Shown: positions 25,601 to 38,100 of the stretch, piece after piece
How positions within the stretch are numbered: position 1 is the first letter of the stretch
Layout of the letters: each line of letters opens with the position of its first letter
From: Mesostigma viride
Lineage: Eukaryota > Streptophyta > Mesostigmatophyceae > Mesostigmatales > Mesostigmataceae
Reading direction: 5' to 3'
Length of the DNA: 62,000 nucleotides
NCBI GenBank assembly: GCA_009746045.1
Contig: RPFO01000079.1
Span: forward strand, 1,823,844 to 1,885,843
Made by a program: the position numbers and the translations under genes
Notes under the pieces: model-generated
Told to the model about the DNA's origin: nothing
What the model saw: only the letters and a program-made list of their open reading frames with translations
Database searches by the model: none

Positions 25601-28600
25601 GCCAGCCCACGTATCCGCGCTACGCAATGTGCACCGTATGGCTTGCAAAAATTACCCGCGTGAGTTTTGTTTGTCAACCCAAACTTCAATCCCAGGAGAG
25701 CGAGCGGATGGCGGCTACGTGACCTACCTTTAAGGCTTGCTCGATGTAACGCCCCTTGTCATGTTGGCTATGATCCTAGTTGGAAAAAGCACATCTATGC
25801 AGCACGGGCGCACCTTGATGGCTTGCTCGATGAAGAGTCCCTTGGGGAAGATGTTTGTCATTGAAATGATCCTCTGCTCATGCGGTGACATTCGCACGCA
25901 AGAGCACGCCGTGGCGATGGCCACAGTATGCGTGTGCACAGGGGTTCCAGCAGCATGCAAGAGAGTGCAGGAGGGGGTCCATCGAATTGCAGCAAGATGA
26001 TCAGTAGCAGACAATTGTAACAAAAAGCATTTGAAATTTTTCACCATGTAAGACAAACCGCTGGCCGAGTTTCCTTGATGGATCCCCTCTATCTAGCCTG
26101 GATGCACGAGAAGCCCCGCTATCTAGCCTGGATGCACGAGATCGTCAGCAAGTACTCTTTGTCCCCATTCGGCCGAGTGGAAGACACATGAGCAGCACGG
26201 GATCATGAAGGGTCGGTCTAGTCATCCACCTTGGATGCCAGTCCACTCGGCCATGGTCGACCGAGCAGCATCCAAGGCCACGAGACAAGATTATCTACTG
26301 AGCATCACAGCACTCGCGATGGGCGGTGGATCCATCTCCACACAGCGGGGCTACACAATCTGCACGACGACGTTATGTATGCAGCATAGCTATGGAGATC
26401 CCCGCCCATGCTCTGCACAGGGTCATCTCACTCATTCGTGCAGCACTACATCACTCATTCGTGCAGCACTACATCACTCATTCGTGCAGCACTACATCAC
26501 TCATTCGTGCAGCACTACATCACTCATTCGTGCAGCACTACATCACTCATTCGTGCAGCTCTACATCCCTCATTCATGCAGCACTACATCCCTCATTCGT
26601 GCAGCACTACATCCCTCATTCATGCAGCACTACATCACTCATTCGTGCAGCACTACATCACTCATTCGTGCAGCACTACATCCCTCATTCGTGCAGCACT
26701 ACATCCCTCATTCGTGCAGCACTACATCACTCATTCGTGCAGCACTACATCACTCATTCGTGCAGCACTACATCACTCATTCGTGCAGCACTACATCACT
26801 CATTCGTGCAGCACTACATCACGAATTCGTGCAGCTCTACATCCCTCATTCATGCAGCACTACATCACTCATTCGTGCAGCACTACATCACTCATTCGTG
26901 CAGCACTACATCACTCATTCGTGCAGCACTACATCACGAATTCGTGCAGCTCTACATCCCTCATTCATGCAGCACTACATCACTCATTCGTGCAGCACTA
27001 CATCCCTCATTCATGCAGCACTACATCACTCATTCGTGCAGCACTACATCACTCATTCGTGCAGCACTACATCCCTCATTCGTGCAGCACTACATCCAGT
27101 GCTTTTAGTAAGGGTTTTTGTCCGCGTCAGCCTGGCTGACTTGCCGCCGTTGGCGGCGCGTCAGACGGCTGACTTGCCGCCGTTGGCGGCGCGTCAGACG
27201 GCTGACTTGCCGCCGTTGGCGGCGCGTCAGCCTGGGGGCTCACCAGCATTGCCGGACTGAGCCGATGCTGCTGCTGCACTGCTGGCTGCATTGCTATTAT
27301 CATTCCCCCTTTTACTCTTGCTGCGGTTCAGCGCGATGGCTGCCTGGCCTACGCCAACAATGGCACGCGGACCAGGCGCAGGCGCTTTGGCCATGTCGGC
27401 GGCCTGTTTCGCCGGGCATGAAAAAAGCTGCGATCCCCCCAGATTTAAATTTTCCCAGTATTCCTTCCGGCGCCATCCCTTCACCCAAAAACTTCCAACC
27501 CCCTTACCCCCAGGTCGCTAACTTTGCTGGTTGACTATCGGACTAAACCATTAACGTTGTTAAATGTTGATACAATATTACTGACCCGGCCCGAAATTTC
27601 CCTACGCATCTAGTAATGGACAGAATTCTTTCTTATGCAAACATATCTACAGCGTTAATAAACACACCTGGAATTCGATTCAAAGCAATATGTAAATCAG
27701 GCAACCTCGCAACGCTTCATCAATCGGCTCATCAATCATATTCCTAAAACCTTTGCCATCATCGAGACATCGATCATTGCCAGTCGTCCTGGGTTACAAC
27801 TTTAATTACATTCGTCTAGAACTCTCGTCACTCTCGCCGCCAAGCAGGCTAAGGGCCGGCGGGTCTGGCATGGGCATGATAACCGCCTAGAATCTTGAAG
27901 CATATCAACGAACAGACCTGAACTGGTGAACTTGCAATGAATTCGCAGATATCCAGTACGAAGTTGGCATTTCAGTAGACTTCAGTACATTAGTAGGTAC
28001 CCACTATATACTGACCCTGCCTGACGCATAGAGTCGGTGCCCATAAGTAGGTAGTGACGTGCTGCCTGAATTTACGCGTCAGACGACTGACGTGCAGACA
28101 AAATTTACGCGGCAGTCGACTGACGCAGAGCCAAAATTTACGCGTCAGCTGTCTGACGCGCGGACGAAAAAGTCTGACGCGTCAGACACTGACGCGTCAG
28201 CGGCTGACGCACGCGTCCCGTTACTAAAAGCACTGAGTCTACATCCCTCATTCGTGCAGCACTACATCACTCATTCGTGCAGCACACCATCCCTCATTCG
28301 TGCAGCACTACATCACTCATTCGTGCAGCACACCATCACTCATTCATGCGGCACTACATCACTCATTCGTGCAGCACACCATCACTCATTCGTGCAGCAC
28401 TACATCACTCATTCGTGCAGCACTACATCACCCATTCGTGCAGCACTACATCACTCATTCGTGCAGCACACCATCACTCATTCGTGCAGCACTACATCCC
28501 TCATTCGTGCAGCACTACATCCCTCATTCGTGCAGCACTACATCACTCATTCGTGCAGCACACCATCCCTCATTCGTGCAGCTCTACATCACTCATTCGT

Positions 28601-31600
28601 GCAGCACTACATCCCTCATTCGTGCAGCACTACATCCCTCATTCGTGCAGCACACCATCACTCATTCGTGCAGCTCTACATCACTCATTCGTGCAGCACA
28701 CCATCACTCATTTGTGAAGCACTACATCACAGTGCAGCTATGAACTGGACAGAGATGGTACGGTTTTGGCCACACAACGAACTGCTGACCCAGACAAGTT
28801 AGACAACCATGATCCAATATGAGCGGCTCTTTATGATAACACAGAGTGGCGGTCGGTCTAAAGAATAGCAAGTACCTTCCATACCCTCAGCAATTATCTC
28901 CGCAGTCTTCACAACATCTCCCTAGTGTTATCTCCGCAGTCTTCACAACATTTCCCATGTATAATATTAGAATACTCCCAACGGCAGCTCCTGTGCTTGC
29001 GACCGGGGCACCTACCCTTAGGTTGTCCACATCGCTGTTGATGCTCTCGGCAACCCCAGGGTATTGAATCTTGACCGCCACATCCCTGCCGTCCTTGAGC
29101 ACGCCGTAGTGCACCTGGCCAATGCTGGCCGCCGCAACAGGCTGGTGGTCGAACCTCTGTTGGACAAGGTGGTTTGAACACGAGCAAATATGCGGCAACA
29201 TGTCAATATATAGCTGCCGCAACGACAAGATTATTTATTCGCCCTTGGAAGACGATGAGGCAACGTCGTGGCCAAGATGCGGGGCATAGAAACAACACAA
29301 AAGAGAAGGGCCACCCATCGAAACACAGTATATCACAGACACAAATGCCTTACACCGTCTATCCTATTCGCACCAAGGTGTGACTAGTTCGCTCCAACAA
29401 AGACACCCACCCTATTGGGCTCAAGCGGAAACTTTGCGGAGACCGCCATGGCCCTTTCTACCGGCACAAATTTCCTGATAGCCTGAGCACGGGGTATGCG
29501 CGGTTGCGATTCGGGACACCACACTAGTGATGCTTTGATCACGCTGGCGACCAGCAAGACAATCCAGAATGAGTCCTGAAAAACAAACCAGAAGCACAGC
29601 AGACAGCACATCTAAACATTTCAGCACTGTTCGCCACCGTGGGAGCGACGTCTAAGCCATAAGCTCACCTCAAAGTGCCGCTCCCAGTCAGGTCCCAGCT
29701 CCGACGTGAGCACCCTGGACAGCTGCTTGTACGGCATGACATCCGCGCCGTGACGCACTTTCTCCAGCGCCGCTTGCACCTGGAGGGTGGGACGGGCCAA
29801 GACCAGGAAATCACCCGTTTGCAGCGTGCCAAGTTCCATGCCCCCTCGCATCAACAGGCAAACAAGGACTTTATGAAAATCTATGATTTACTAAAAAGAG
29901 AACATGGTTAGCACGAGCGAGGTTTCTGAAATAAAAAGGTTTGAAACCAAAATGTGATTCGATGTGAAGTTCCATGTGCAACCAACTACCTTTTTCCCTT
30001 CTTACTGCAATAACAGAAAGCATCGATGGGCTTCCTGTGGCCATGCTCGCCTGCCATCAGCCGCAACAGGATACAAACGCTGGAAGAAAACCGGGACAGC
30101 CGGAACGGGGCTATCAGGCAGGCAAGAGGGGGGACCGCATCGCACATACGATGTAAAGGGCAGGCAAGAGAGGAGACCGCATCGCACATACTATGTGAAG
30201 GGCAGGCAAGAGGGGGGACCGCATCGCACATACTATGTGAAGGGCAGGCAAGAGAGGGGACCGCATCGCACATACGATGTGAAGGGCAGGCAAGAGAGGG
30301 GACCGCATCGCACATACGATGTGAAGGGCAGGCAAGAGAGGGGACCGCATCGCACATACGATGTGAAGGGCAGGCAAGAGGGGGGACCGCATCGCACCCA
30401 CGTTCAAGGGCAGGCAAGAGGGGGGACCGCATCGCACCCACGTTCAAGGGCAGGCAAGGGTGCATACTATATCCCACGTAGCAGTATGCGGTTACAACAC
30501 CCCAACGATGCATCCACAACTCAGGGACAAAAAACTACGACGGATCCTGTGGAATCGACAGCGAGTGCCGAGTGGAACAGGTCGATTCCCGACATTTGTG
30601 CGACGCATGATTCGTCATGGGAGCCCGGTGATAGCGTGCGCAGTAGAAATTTTCCCCAGGTTTCATGGACCGCGTGGGTTAATGAATGTGGGTAGCGGCA
30701 GAGGTGAACCGTTTTAGGACATGCAGGGATGCTTACCACGCATCTCCCCCAATGTCTTCCCGCCACTGACTGGGTCCTCATTATTGGTACCTGCCTCGTC
30801 ATAGTGCACGACGGCGGCGGTCGCGTGCTGCCGGCGCTATCTCCCCCGGGCCCCACGGCATGCCCCGCGACCCGGAGTGATTTTGGCATCCACAGCCCCC
30901 CAGTGGCACACTCCTCCCGGGTGTGTAATGCTTGCAAGCCGCCCATCACGCCCAGCCACCAGTACAACCATCCAGTGTCAAATGTCTGACGCCTACCAGC
31001 CATCTAGCCACTCGAGCAATTGCCACTCCCTGGAATAATGACTTATTAGCCACCCATGAAATATTTGTTTAAGCACCCACTCATGTGCTTTCTAGGCACT
31101 CAGAACGGAGTATCGAACTCCGATAGCGATCCGAGTGCGGCCCACCTGTGGCGGTGTAGATGTCATCCCCTGTACACACAGAAACGAGGTATGCATGGCA
31201 TGATGTATCGTTGACTAAGGGCCTTTCCACATTCCGAGTGCAGGTGGTGGTTTCGGGCTAACTCGTCGCCGAGTGCCCCCCACCTTTCCACATTCGGTGT
31301 TCAGGTCGACCAGAACTACCGAGTTTCGACTGAAGAGTGCCTGAAACTGACCTGCACGACCTGCACCGCAAAAACTCTGGTGCAGGCCGCGCAGGTTGGG
31401 CTTTCGGAGAGGTCGAAATGGTCAGGCTCAGGCCACCTAGACGGATCCGAACGATGAGGTACGGAATGACAAGTACCAGGTCGTACGGACGCGAGTTGGA
31501 GTTGTTCAGAAGCAACCACAGATCCGGCATGACATTCTCGGCGGCCCGGTACGGACGCGGAAGAACCATTGTGGAAGCAACCTTCCGTACTAATTCGCTA

Positions 31601-34600
31601 CTGATTCGTGCGCCGGAACTAGGCTGGAGGCCTCGTATTTGTTTCACGACCAATCCGCGCTCGAGTTTCGGGCTTATCCAGAACGAACCTGGCAAGAAGT
31701 GGTATGGCGGCCCACCTGGTGCGGTGTCGATGTCATCCGCTGTATACTACGTATACAGTAACTGGGTGCGCACGGAATAAAATATCGTTCACTGTAAGTT
31801 TTATGGCGGCCCACCTGGGGAGGTGTGTATATAATTCATTGTACATATAGGGACTGACTTAGTTCATAGTAGTATTTATTTATACAAAGTACCGACGGCC
31901 CACCTGGGGTGGGATGAGCGACTCATCCTGAATGCTGAGCATCTGCCCCAGCTTGAGCGCCGCTCCTCGCATCCGGCACAACGCAAACGCCAGCCGTTCC
32001 GCGTTCTTGTCGGTGAGGACGGCGCTGTACTGTGGTGCCGTACGCCAGGTGGAGGAAGAGAGGAAAGGGGCGTGGCAGGGACGGGGATGGACCGGGTATG
32101 TGTGGTGTCAGACGCCAGGTGTAAGGAGGAAGAAAACCGAAGACAGAAGGGAAAGGGATGCGGCAGGGGAGAGCACAATGGCAGGGAGAGATAGGGAGGA
32201 ATCAGCGAGAGAACAGATGGCAGGGACAGACCAACGCACTATGCAAAACAGCCCAGAGCAGCAGGGCGTGCGGAACAGGGAACTGGGCAGTGAGAAAACA
32301 GGAATAAATTGTTAGCTACTGCAAGGGGTCTTTACAAAACTCGACGGCCCAGGGCATACCAACCAACCAACGCCAAGAATACGACTCACGAACGAGTCAG
32401 TGTCATAACCTGTACAAGTACTCGCTCTGACCACGTAACGACAAGAAGCCAGCCCTTCGCTGCGGCGCGACGTGGGTATCACGCGGCTGCGATCATGGTT
32501 GCCACAACTTGGAACCGCCCAACATGATGACCGGGCAGACCCCCGGCAATACAACAAACTTTTAAAAATAGACCGCTGTTGGCGAGCAACTGGTGCACTC
32601 CCAGAGCAAGCTCTTTCATAATATGATGCTATCAGTGGACAAGACAGGAAAGCAAGGCCTCGTCGTACCACCCTACGACCTGGTCGTACCAGCCTACGGC
32701 CTGGTCATACCACCCTTAGACCTGGTCGTACCAGCCTACGGCCTGGTCATACCACCCTTAGACCTAGTCGTACCAGCCTACGGCCTGGTCATACCACCCT
32801 TAGACCTGGTCATGCCACCCAAGGCCTGGTTAGGCCGGGTCACAATACCCTAAGACCTGGTCACAATACCCTGCATCTTTCAGAACTTGCCAAGAATCCT
32901 CCTTGTGCGAGCAATGGTAATCCTGGACTGCGAGACGGTGCAGCAAATTAATTATAGCCTCACAAGAAACCCAAATCTAACCGTCCCAACTGCGCATGCA
33001 GACAAGGCCAGGTCATGGGTGCTCCATCGCGCCCCCCTGGCCCTGACCTGGCGACTGACGAGCAAGCTCTGCCCTCCCGGCAAGTACCAGTGCCCGCCCC
33101 TCCCACGCCCTGTGATGGGCCTCGCGTGGCTGGGCTAAGGGGGTCACTATCACGTAAGGGGGGGGAAGGGGGGAGGGGGGGGGGAGGCGGGGATAGAGCC
33201 ACCGCTTCCTAGTGACCAGACAATGCCAATTCACCCAACACCGCTGTTACAAGTCCTGAGCCTAAAAAATACGGGTTAAAAGATAACTTATGGGTCAACC
33301 CAAGCGCCCATGTAAGCCGATCTATTATATGTTTGTCCGCATCCACAAGCATCGTCTTCTCCACACCATGCGCCGCCCACCTCTTGGCCGCCAGGGGCGT
33401 TGGAACCCTGGAGGGTGCGCCGCGCCGTCTCCTGCAGGGTGCCCACGGCCAGTCCTGCGGCGAGTGTGCCAAACCTGTGCATGGTGCAAGCAGGTAGCGT
33501 GCCGCAAGTAGATAGCATGTCATGAGAAGACGCACGTCACATTAGGACGCCCTCCCACGCACACACAACAACCTGCCACACAGCGAGGCACCAATCCACC
33601 CAGCCAACCACCCCAGATCCCACCGCCAGCCCCCCCCCAAAACCAACCTCCTGCCCCCACCCCCCAAACCAACCTCCAGGCCACCACCCCAACCAACCCA
33701 TCCTCCAGATCGAGAGGCAAGGAGAGATACAAGATGGAGACAGCAAAACACAGAACAAGACAATTACATACAACTAATCGCCCAAATACAGGACAAGCGA
33801 TCATGCAGGTTGTGCTGAGAGATATGCGGTTCCCAAAAAGGTTCCTGGTAAACAGACAAGTGATGCATGTCGAGATACTTTTCAACCTCAAAAGATAGCC
33901 GTTCCCCGGGAAGAGAAACGGAGTTGCGTCCACCACTGGGCGTGCCACCAGCATGCACTTACCGCCATACTCGAGACAAAGGGTTCGTCGGCACCAGGGT
34001 CTCGGTCAGTGTCTGGGTGCGGGCAGGGGGCGGCCGGTTGACAGGGCGGCGAGGTTCTTCTTTGGTTGCTGCTGTTGGCTCCTGAGCACTGACAACTGGC
34101 GCTTTAATTGCCGGCGCGCCTCGCGGCACGGCTGCAGGACTAGGCGCGGGCAGGGGCGCCTCGCGAGGCAGATCCCCTGGAAACGCTTGACTAGGGAACG
34201 GCTTGGAGGGCTCCACGAACTGCTTTCGACTAGCTCCATTCGGTAATGGTGACGCGGACATATTTGGCGTCTGTGGAAAACTGGGGCTACTCGTCTGTGG
34301 GAACTGCGCTGCTACATTCGCTAACGACGATGAAGACAGGGACGCAGCTGGTGAGAAAGTAGAGCTGGTATGCGCAACCGGTACACTCGGCAATGGGGAC
34401 GCGGATATGTCCGGCGCCTGCGGAAAACTTGCGCAGGTTTGCGCCACTGATATGCTCGGCCATGGGGATGCGGAAATGTCCGGCACCTGCGCAAGACTTG
34501 GCGACACTTCGCTCGTCAACGGTTGATCAGGCCCTGCTTCCGAGCTAGGCCGCCTGTAAGGCGTCGAGCCGCTGCTACCTATCGAGCCCACGAGATCAGC

Positions 34601-34756
34601 CGAAGCACGAGCGACGGAACCAAGAGCTGCCAAAACGTCTCCATGCGCTAACGACCGGAGAAAAGGACTGTTTGCTGCAGCTGTGGAGGCGACCACGCTA
34701 GCTCCCTTCAACACTTTCGCCGTGTCCTGGACAAAGAGCGCTCGCCTACCGCTCAT
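18684..34756 (-). CDS. COQ8: COQ8/ABC1 (ADCK3-like) atypical kinase, 13 exons
   Basis: Hand-built model, minus strand, 704 codons plus TAG. Exons in order: 33963-34756, 33381-33474, 31904-32029, 29669-29779, 29016-29156, 25814-25873, 25020-25179, 23569-23678, 22035-22151, 21280-21362, 20195-20312, 19529-19618, 18684-18794. All junctions are GT-AG and the phases agree (2115 nt in total). The family supports ubiquinone synthesis in the mitochondrial inner membrane as an ATPase/kinase-like component of the COQ complex. Diagnostic motifs: KxGQ in [13 protein letters not shown] (K322-Q325), the A-rich loop [11 protein letters not shown] (about 382-392), lysine in [10 protein letters not shown] (K404), [20 protein letters not shown] (catalytic D534) and LIDFGAAR (D553). 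The first exon is a long Ser/Pro/Ala-rich N-terminus of about 264 residues, longer than in animal homologues. The first ATG after the divergent promoter is used. Introns are full of minisatellites and junction duplications. A second exon 6 copy is at 25728-25775. Confidence 0.93.
19631..19676. repeat. (ATT)n microsatellite in COQ8 intron 11
   Basis: About 15 tandem ATT units lie just outside the acceptor of exon 12. Confidence 0.97.
21832..21858. repeat. Poly-C tract in COQ8 intron 9
   Basis: A run of about 26 consecutive C residues, G on the coding strand; likely length-unstable. Confidence 0.95.
22914..23480 (-). repeat. Degenerate copies of the exon 8 donor junction filling COQ8 intron 8
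   Basis: The exon 8 edge reads TTCCGCTTCATGCAG|GTATGT on the minus strand. Intron 8 contains at least six copies of its complement TGAAGCGGAACTA (near 23189, 23246, 23292, 23333, 23378) and further ACCTGCATGAAGC or ACCTGCATGAGGCGGAAG stretches (near 22957, 23438, 23461). Several keep a plausible GT donor. The copies are separated by CA-rich sequence and C tracts. Confidence 0.75.
23700..24350. repeat. ~38-bp minisatellite in COQ8 intron 7
   Basis: About 17 units of GGCATGGTTATAGTGGCATG followed by GAAACCATGG and TCATAGAG, with C/T and A/G variants. No coding frame is maintained. Confidence 0.95.
25728..25775 (-). other. Duplicated, potentially alternative exon 6' of COQ8
   Basis: This lies 38 bp downstream (in the transcript) of exon 6 (25814-25873). 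It has its own acceptor (CCAACTAG|GATCAT) and donor (TTAAAG|GTAGGT). It aligns with exon 6 at both ends: GATCAT at the start and ATCGAGCAAGCC with TTAAAG or ATCAAG at the end, with a net 10-nt deletion between. It is 48 nt long with no stop, so splicing it instead of, or after, exon 6 keeps the frame. It encodes [16 protein letters not shown], against [11 protein letters not shown] in exon 6. Exon 6 fits the COQ8 family better, so 6' is either a decaying copy or a lineage-specific cassette. Confidence 0.75.
26429..27096. repeat. 23-bp minisatellite, left part, COQ8 intron 5
   Basis: About 29 units of CACTACATCACTCATTCGTG plus CAG, with CCCTCATT and CTCTACATC variants. Same family as 28243-28730. 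The two were one array before the insertion at 27097-28235. Confidence 0.96.
27097..28235. mobile_element. Non-autonomous hAT-like DNA transposon inside the 23-bp array
   Basis: Inverted termini: the left end starts CAGTGCTTTTAGTAAGGG and the reverse complement of the right end starts CAGTGCTTTTAGTAACGG. The array unit continues on both sides, and ACTACATC before the left end resembles TCTACATC just after the right end, an approximate 8-bp target duplication with AG between. Subterminal regions are packed with GCGTCAG/CTGACGC motifs (three 33-bp repeats at about 27126-27235, and clustered copies at 28066-28215), as in hAT transposase binding regions. There is no transposase frame. The superfamily is inferred from the CAGTG terminus and 8-bp duplication. 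Confidence 0.7.
28236..28730. repeat. 23-bp minisatellite, right part, COQ8 intron 5
   Basis: About 21 units of the family at 26429-27096, with a CACACCATC variant alternating with CACTACATC, which is absent from the left part. Confidence 0.95.
30107..30455. repeat. 42-bp minisatellite in COQ8 intron 3
   Basis: About 8 units starting GGGCAGGCAAGAGAGGGGAC, then CGCATCGCACATACGATGTG. Variants at the right end carry CCCACGTTCAA. Confidence 0.95.
31137..31910 (-). repeat. Repeated copies of the exon 3 donor junction in COQ8 intron 3
   Basis: The exon 3 donor reads CCACCCCAG|GTGGGCCG on the minus strand. Near-copies CCTCCCCAG|GTGGGCCGCCAT, CCGCACCAG|GTGGGCCGCCAT and CCGCCACAG|GTGGGCCGCA occur near 31803-31818, 31706-31720 and 31138-31151. 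The three intronic copies also share flanking GATGTCATCC and similar sequence. Confidence 0.65.
32664..32870. repeat. ~42-bp minisatellite in COQ8 intron 2
   Basis: Four to five units built from CCTGGTCGTACCAGCCTACG and CCTGGTCATACCACCCTTAG. Confidence 0.93.
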
Positions 34757-35150
34757 TGTAAACGAGCAGGGCCTACTGCCTAGCAGCGAGGCCTAGCCAG
34801 CAACCCTTGTCAACGTTCACTCTAACAGCACGGCGTTGGCAGAAAACACCAGGCGCACAAGACGTCATGCAGAAAATACCTAAAGGTTATAAGTAGGTCG
34901 GACGACTCGACTTCGCCTTTGCCACGGCTTGCAACGTGATGGAAGAAAGAGCTCATGGATGCCAACACTTGCGACGGGTCTCTATTACCTAGTTGTCCGC
35001 GGCAAAAGGTGCCACGTGGATGTTGATCAACGTGGCGCACCCAGACTGCCCCGATGAACCAGTGGACGTGGTTGGACTTGGACGCGCCTCGCATCATATG
35101 AAGCCAGGATTACTGGCACTTTGCCATCAAGTAGGCAACCTGCATTCGCG
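34757..35150. promoter_or_regulatory. Divergent promoter region between COQ8 and PAO
   Basis: The 394 bp between the two start codons must hold both 5' UTRs and promoters. A G-box core CCACGTGG is at about 35011-35018, with a further GGACGTGG near 35067. No clear TATA box is seen. Shared control of the two genes is inference only. Confidence 0.55.
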
Positions 35151-38100
35151 ATGTCGGTAGCGGGTATGGCTGCCACAGTCGGTAGTGGCTGCATTGCAGC
35201 TTCTCATGAATGCGCAGGTTATTTATTGACCAATAGCTGTGTAATTCCTAAACAATTTCGGCCGCTTGTGAAGCCCTCGCACTTCTCGAGGCGCACAGGT
35301 TGGAGCATCGTGAGCCAGCCAGTTCTCGGCGCACACCGGGGATCGCTCACACCACTGAAACGGCAATGTAAAGCGGCTGACAGGCTGCCAGCGGTTGCCG
35401 ATGTGAATGTAGCGTATACCGCACAGGATAATGAAGAAGCCGCCCAGTTCTGCTGGGAGCGAGCGTGGTACCCCGTCTCCCTTATCGAGGACCTGAAGCC
35501 CGATGTCCCAACTCCCTTTACGTTACTGGGATTATCCATCGTTATCTGGCGAGACAAGGAGGGTTCCTGGCGGGCGTTTGAGGATAAATGCCCGCATCGT
35601 CTGGCACCGCTGTCGGAAGGAAGAGTTGACCCAGATACGGGAAACCTACAATGCTCATATCACGGTATGTCTTAATTCGCACACGAAGCTTGTTTGTCAA
35701 GTGTTGAAGTGTCTTTGCTCGCGATGACGCGCATTACAACAGCAGGATATCGTCACTGTTGTTGCAAGTTATCCCCAATGCCATCTGGAAAGGTCGCGGG
35801 AACTGAACGGGGCCTTTTCGCGAATTAGGGAAGTTGTCAAGGCAGTTTCGACCAACGCAGCTTACGGGAAGCAAATATATGCTCGCGATCCATCGATGGC
35901 TGCGATCCATCGATGGTTTGGCTTCGCCATGTCTTTCAGAATGCCACACCCTCATCCTTTGCATACAAGTCCGAGCTGAAACCTGAGTTGCATCCACTCC
36001 TCTCTTCCCCCCCCCCACACACACACCATTTTTTTTTGCTGGCATAAACATAGCCATGTAATGTGTAAGGAGTAGGATGTGACATGAGACTTGTGACATG
36101 TGAGTATCCTGACATCATGCAGAGGCTTGTCTATTCTAGGTGCAAGGGTGCGCTTTGCTACTTGGCCTTCTAGAAACAGCCTCATGGTCCACCAGATACA
36201 GGCTTACCTTGTGCTGCTTTGTGGGCAGGGATGTCACTTTTTCTTTACTGCACTGGTACGGGAATGTGCTGCACGGTTTGCGCACGCACGCGCGCACTTG
36301 TATTTGTACACGCATGCGCCAGGTTTAGGTTCAGCATTACTGTCCTGGTCTGCGAGTGCCATGCGATGCGGCATACCATCAGCCTGGGTCTCTGACTCGA
36401 TATGTTTATGGGTGGTATGGGACTGTTATTGTCATGCAGGCTGGGCATTCCAAGGCGATGGATCATGCAGGTACGCTTACAGCTGTGGTTGATTGCTTTC
36501 TCAAAGTGGCAATGTGGTTGGCTGGCGCCCAGCCTTGGCTCTAACGAGAAGGTCACAAGAAGGCTTTAATTAGAAGAGGGTTACTAGAATTCTTTAACTA
36601 GAAGATGGTCACTAGAAGGTTTTAACCAGAAGAGGGTGACTAGATGGCTGTTATTAAAAAATGTGACTAGAACAGTGACACACCTGCCGTTATGATGGCG
36701 CAGGTGCTCGTGGACCCTGTTGGCATACCACCGGGGTAGTGCTAGGGTGAGAGTAGCGCTCTACATCATCTAGCCATTCTGGCTGTTTGAATCCACGCGT
36801 GCTGTTTTTGCCCTCTCCTTCGCAACGCGCTAAGCTGTCACATGTCACCTGCAGGGGTGCATTCTTATGCCATGGTCCTGGGACTGACGAAAGCACAACA
36901 GGTTAGCATGACACGCTAGCACGAGAGCATAAGACGAGAGCAGGCATGAGAGGGTGCACGAGAGGGTGCGCGATGGAATACACGGGGCGAGGTTCTGTCT
37001 TTGCAAGCCAACTGCTGAGTGACTGGATTGAAAAAACATCGGGCGGCCATGGGGTTGCGGGTGGTAGAAAAGTGGCTGCGGTGGGGTTGGATGGGGTGGG
37101 GTGGTCAGGTGGGGGAGTCGCGAGGGTGGCACTGTGTTGACACTGTTATCATGCATCACAATGATGGGTTGGCATTGATACACCGGGTGGGAGGAGCCTT
37201 GGAAGGGGCACCTTCATAATTTATGGTACTGGATGACGCAGTACTGGGTTCGTTGTAGTCCTACGCTTTCCCTTCCGCTGCTTTCTGCACACTGCCAAGG
37301 GGACAAAGCCAGCCAAGGGGATAGCACAGGGAGCAAAGGGGGGCAAAGGGGGGCAAAGGGGAGCAAAGGGGAGCAAAGGGGAGCAAAGGGGAGCAAAGGG
37401 GAGCAAAGGGGAGCAAAGGGGAGCAAAGGGGAGCAAAGGGGAGCAAAGGGGAGCAAAGGGGGGCAAAGGGGAGCAAAAAAGAGCAAAGCGGAGCAAAGGG
37501 GAGAAAGGGGAGGAAATGTGTCCGCGAAGGTAGCAAAGGTGTCTGGCAAGGTTAGCCCCCGGCGCAGGTCCTGATCACCGATCGTGTCTGCTAAGTTCCT
37601 GACGATCTCAAAACATCGTTTGCTTCATCGTTTGGGTGTTGAGGTCTTAGTAGTATATTATTATGCCCGGTGGGGCTCTTTCGCTGTTGTATTTGGTAAG
37701 AGAGTTGAGCACAATCTTCCCCCTCTCTGCACGTGTGTTCTTCATAACCCATTGCTCAACACCCTGACAGCGTTATTTTTTTGCTTGTTGCATCCTGGAC
37801 TGCCTCATGCCCAGTCATGTACCTCAGCTCTAACCACACCCTTGGGTACCCCATCTACTATGCCTTTGCTATGTATCTTTTTGCTGGTTCCCACCGCCGC
37901 ATGCACAGTCACAGTCACATCCCTCAGCTCAACCCCAAAACAGCTTTTTTTTCAGTAACAGCTTTTTTTTGCCATCTGTTGGTTCCTCCTGTGCTCCCTC
38001 CTATCGCCTCATGCAGTCATATCCCTCAGCTGCAAGGGGACCAGGCCCGCCTAGCGGACAGCCCCAAGGCGTGCGCCGTGTCGCTGCCCACCAAGGTGCA

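Noticed and set aside
26205-27260. Long open frames in the 23-bp array in three forward frames, and similar at 28059-28802
   Set aside because: Simple-repeat translation lying in a COQ8 intron on the opposite strand; three overlapping frames are equally open.
33520-33954. Gly/Trp-rich and Cys/Leu-rich minus-strand frames in COQ8 intron 1
   Set aside because: Low-complexity translation of a C/A-rich intron stretch.
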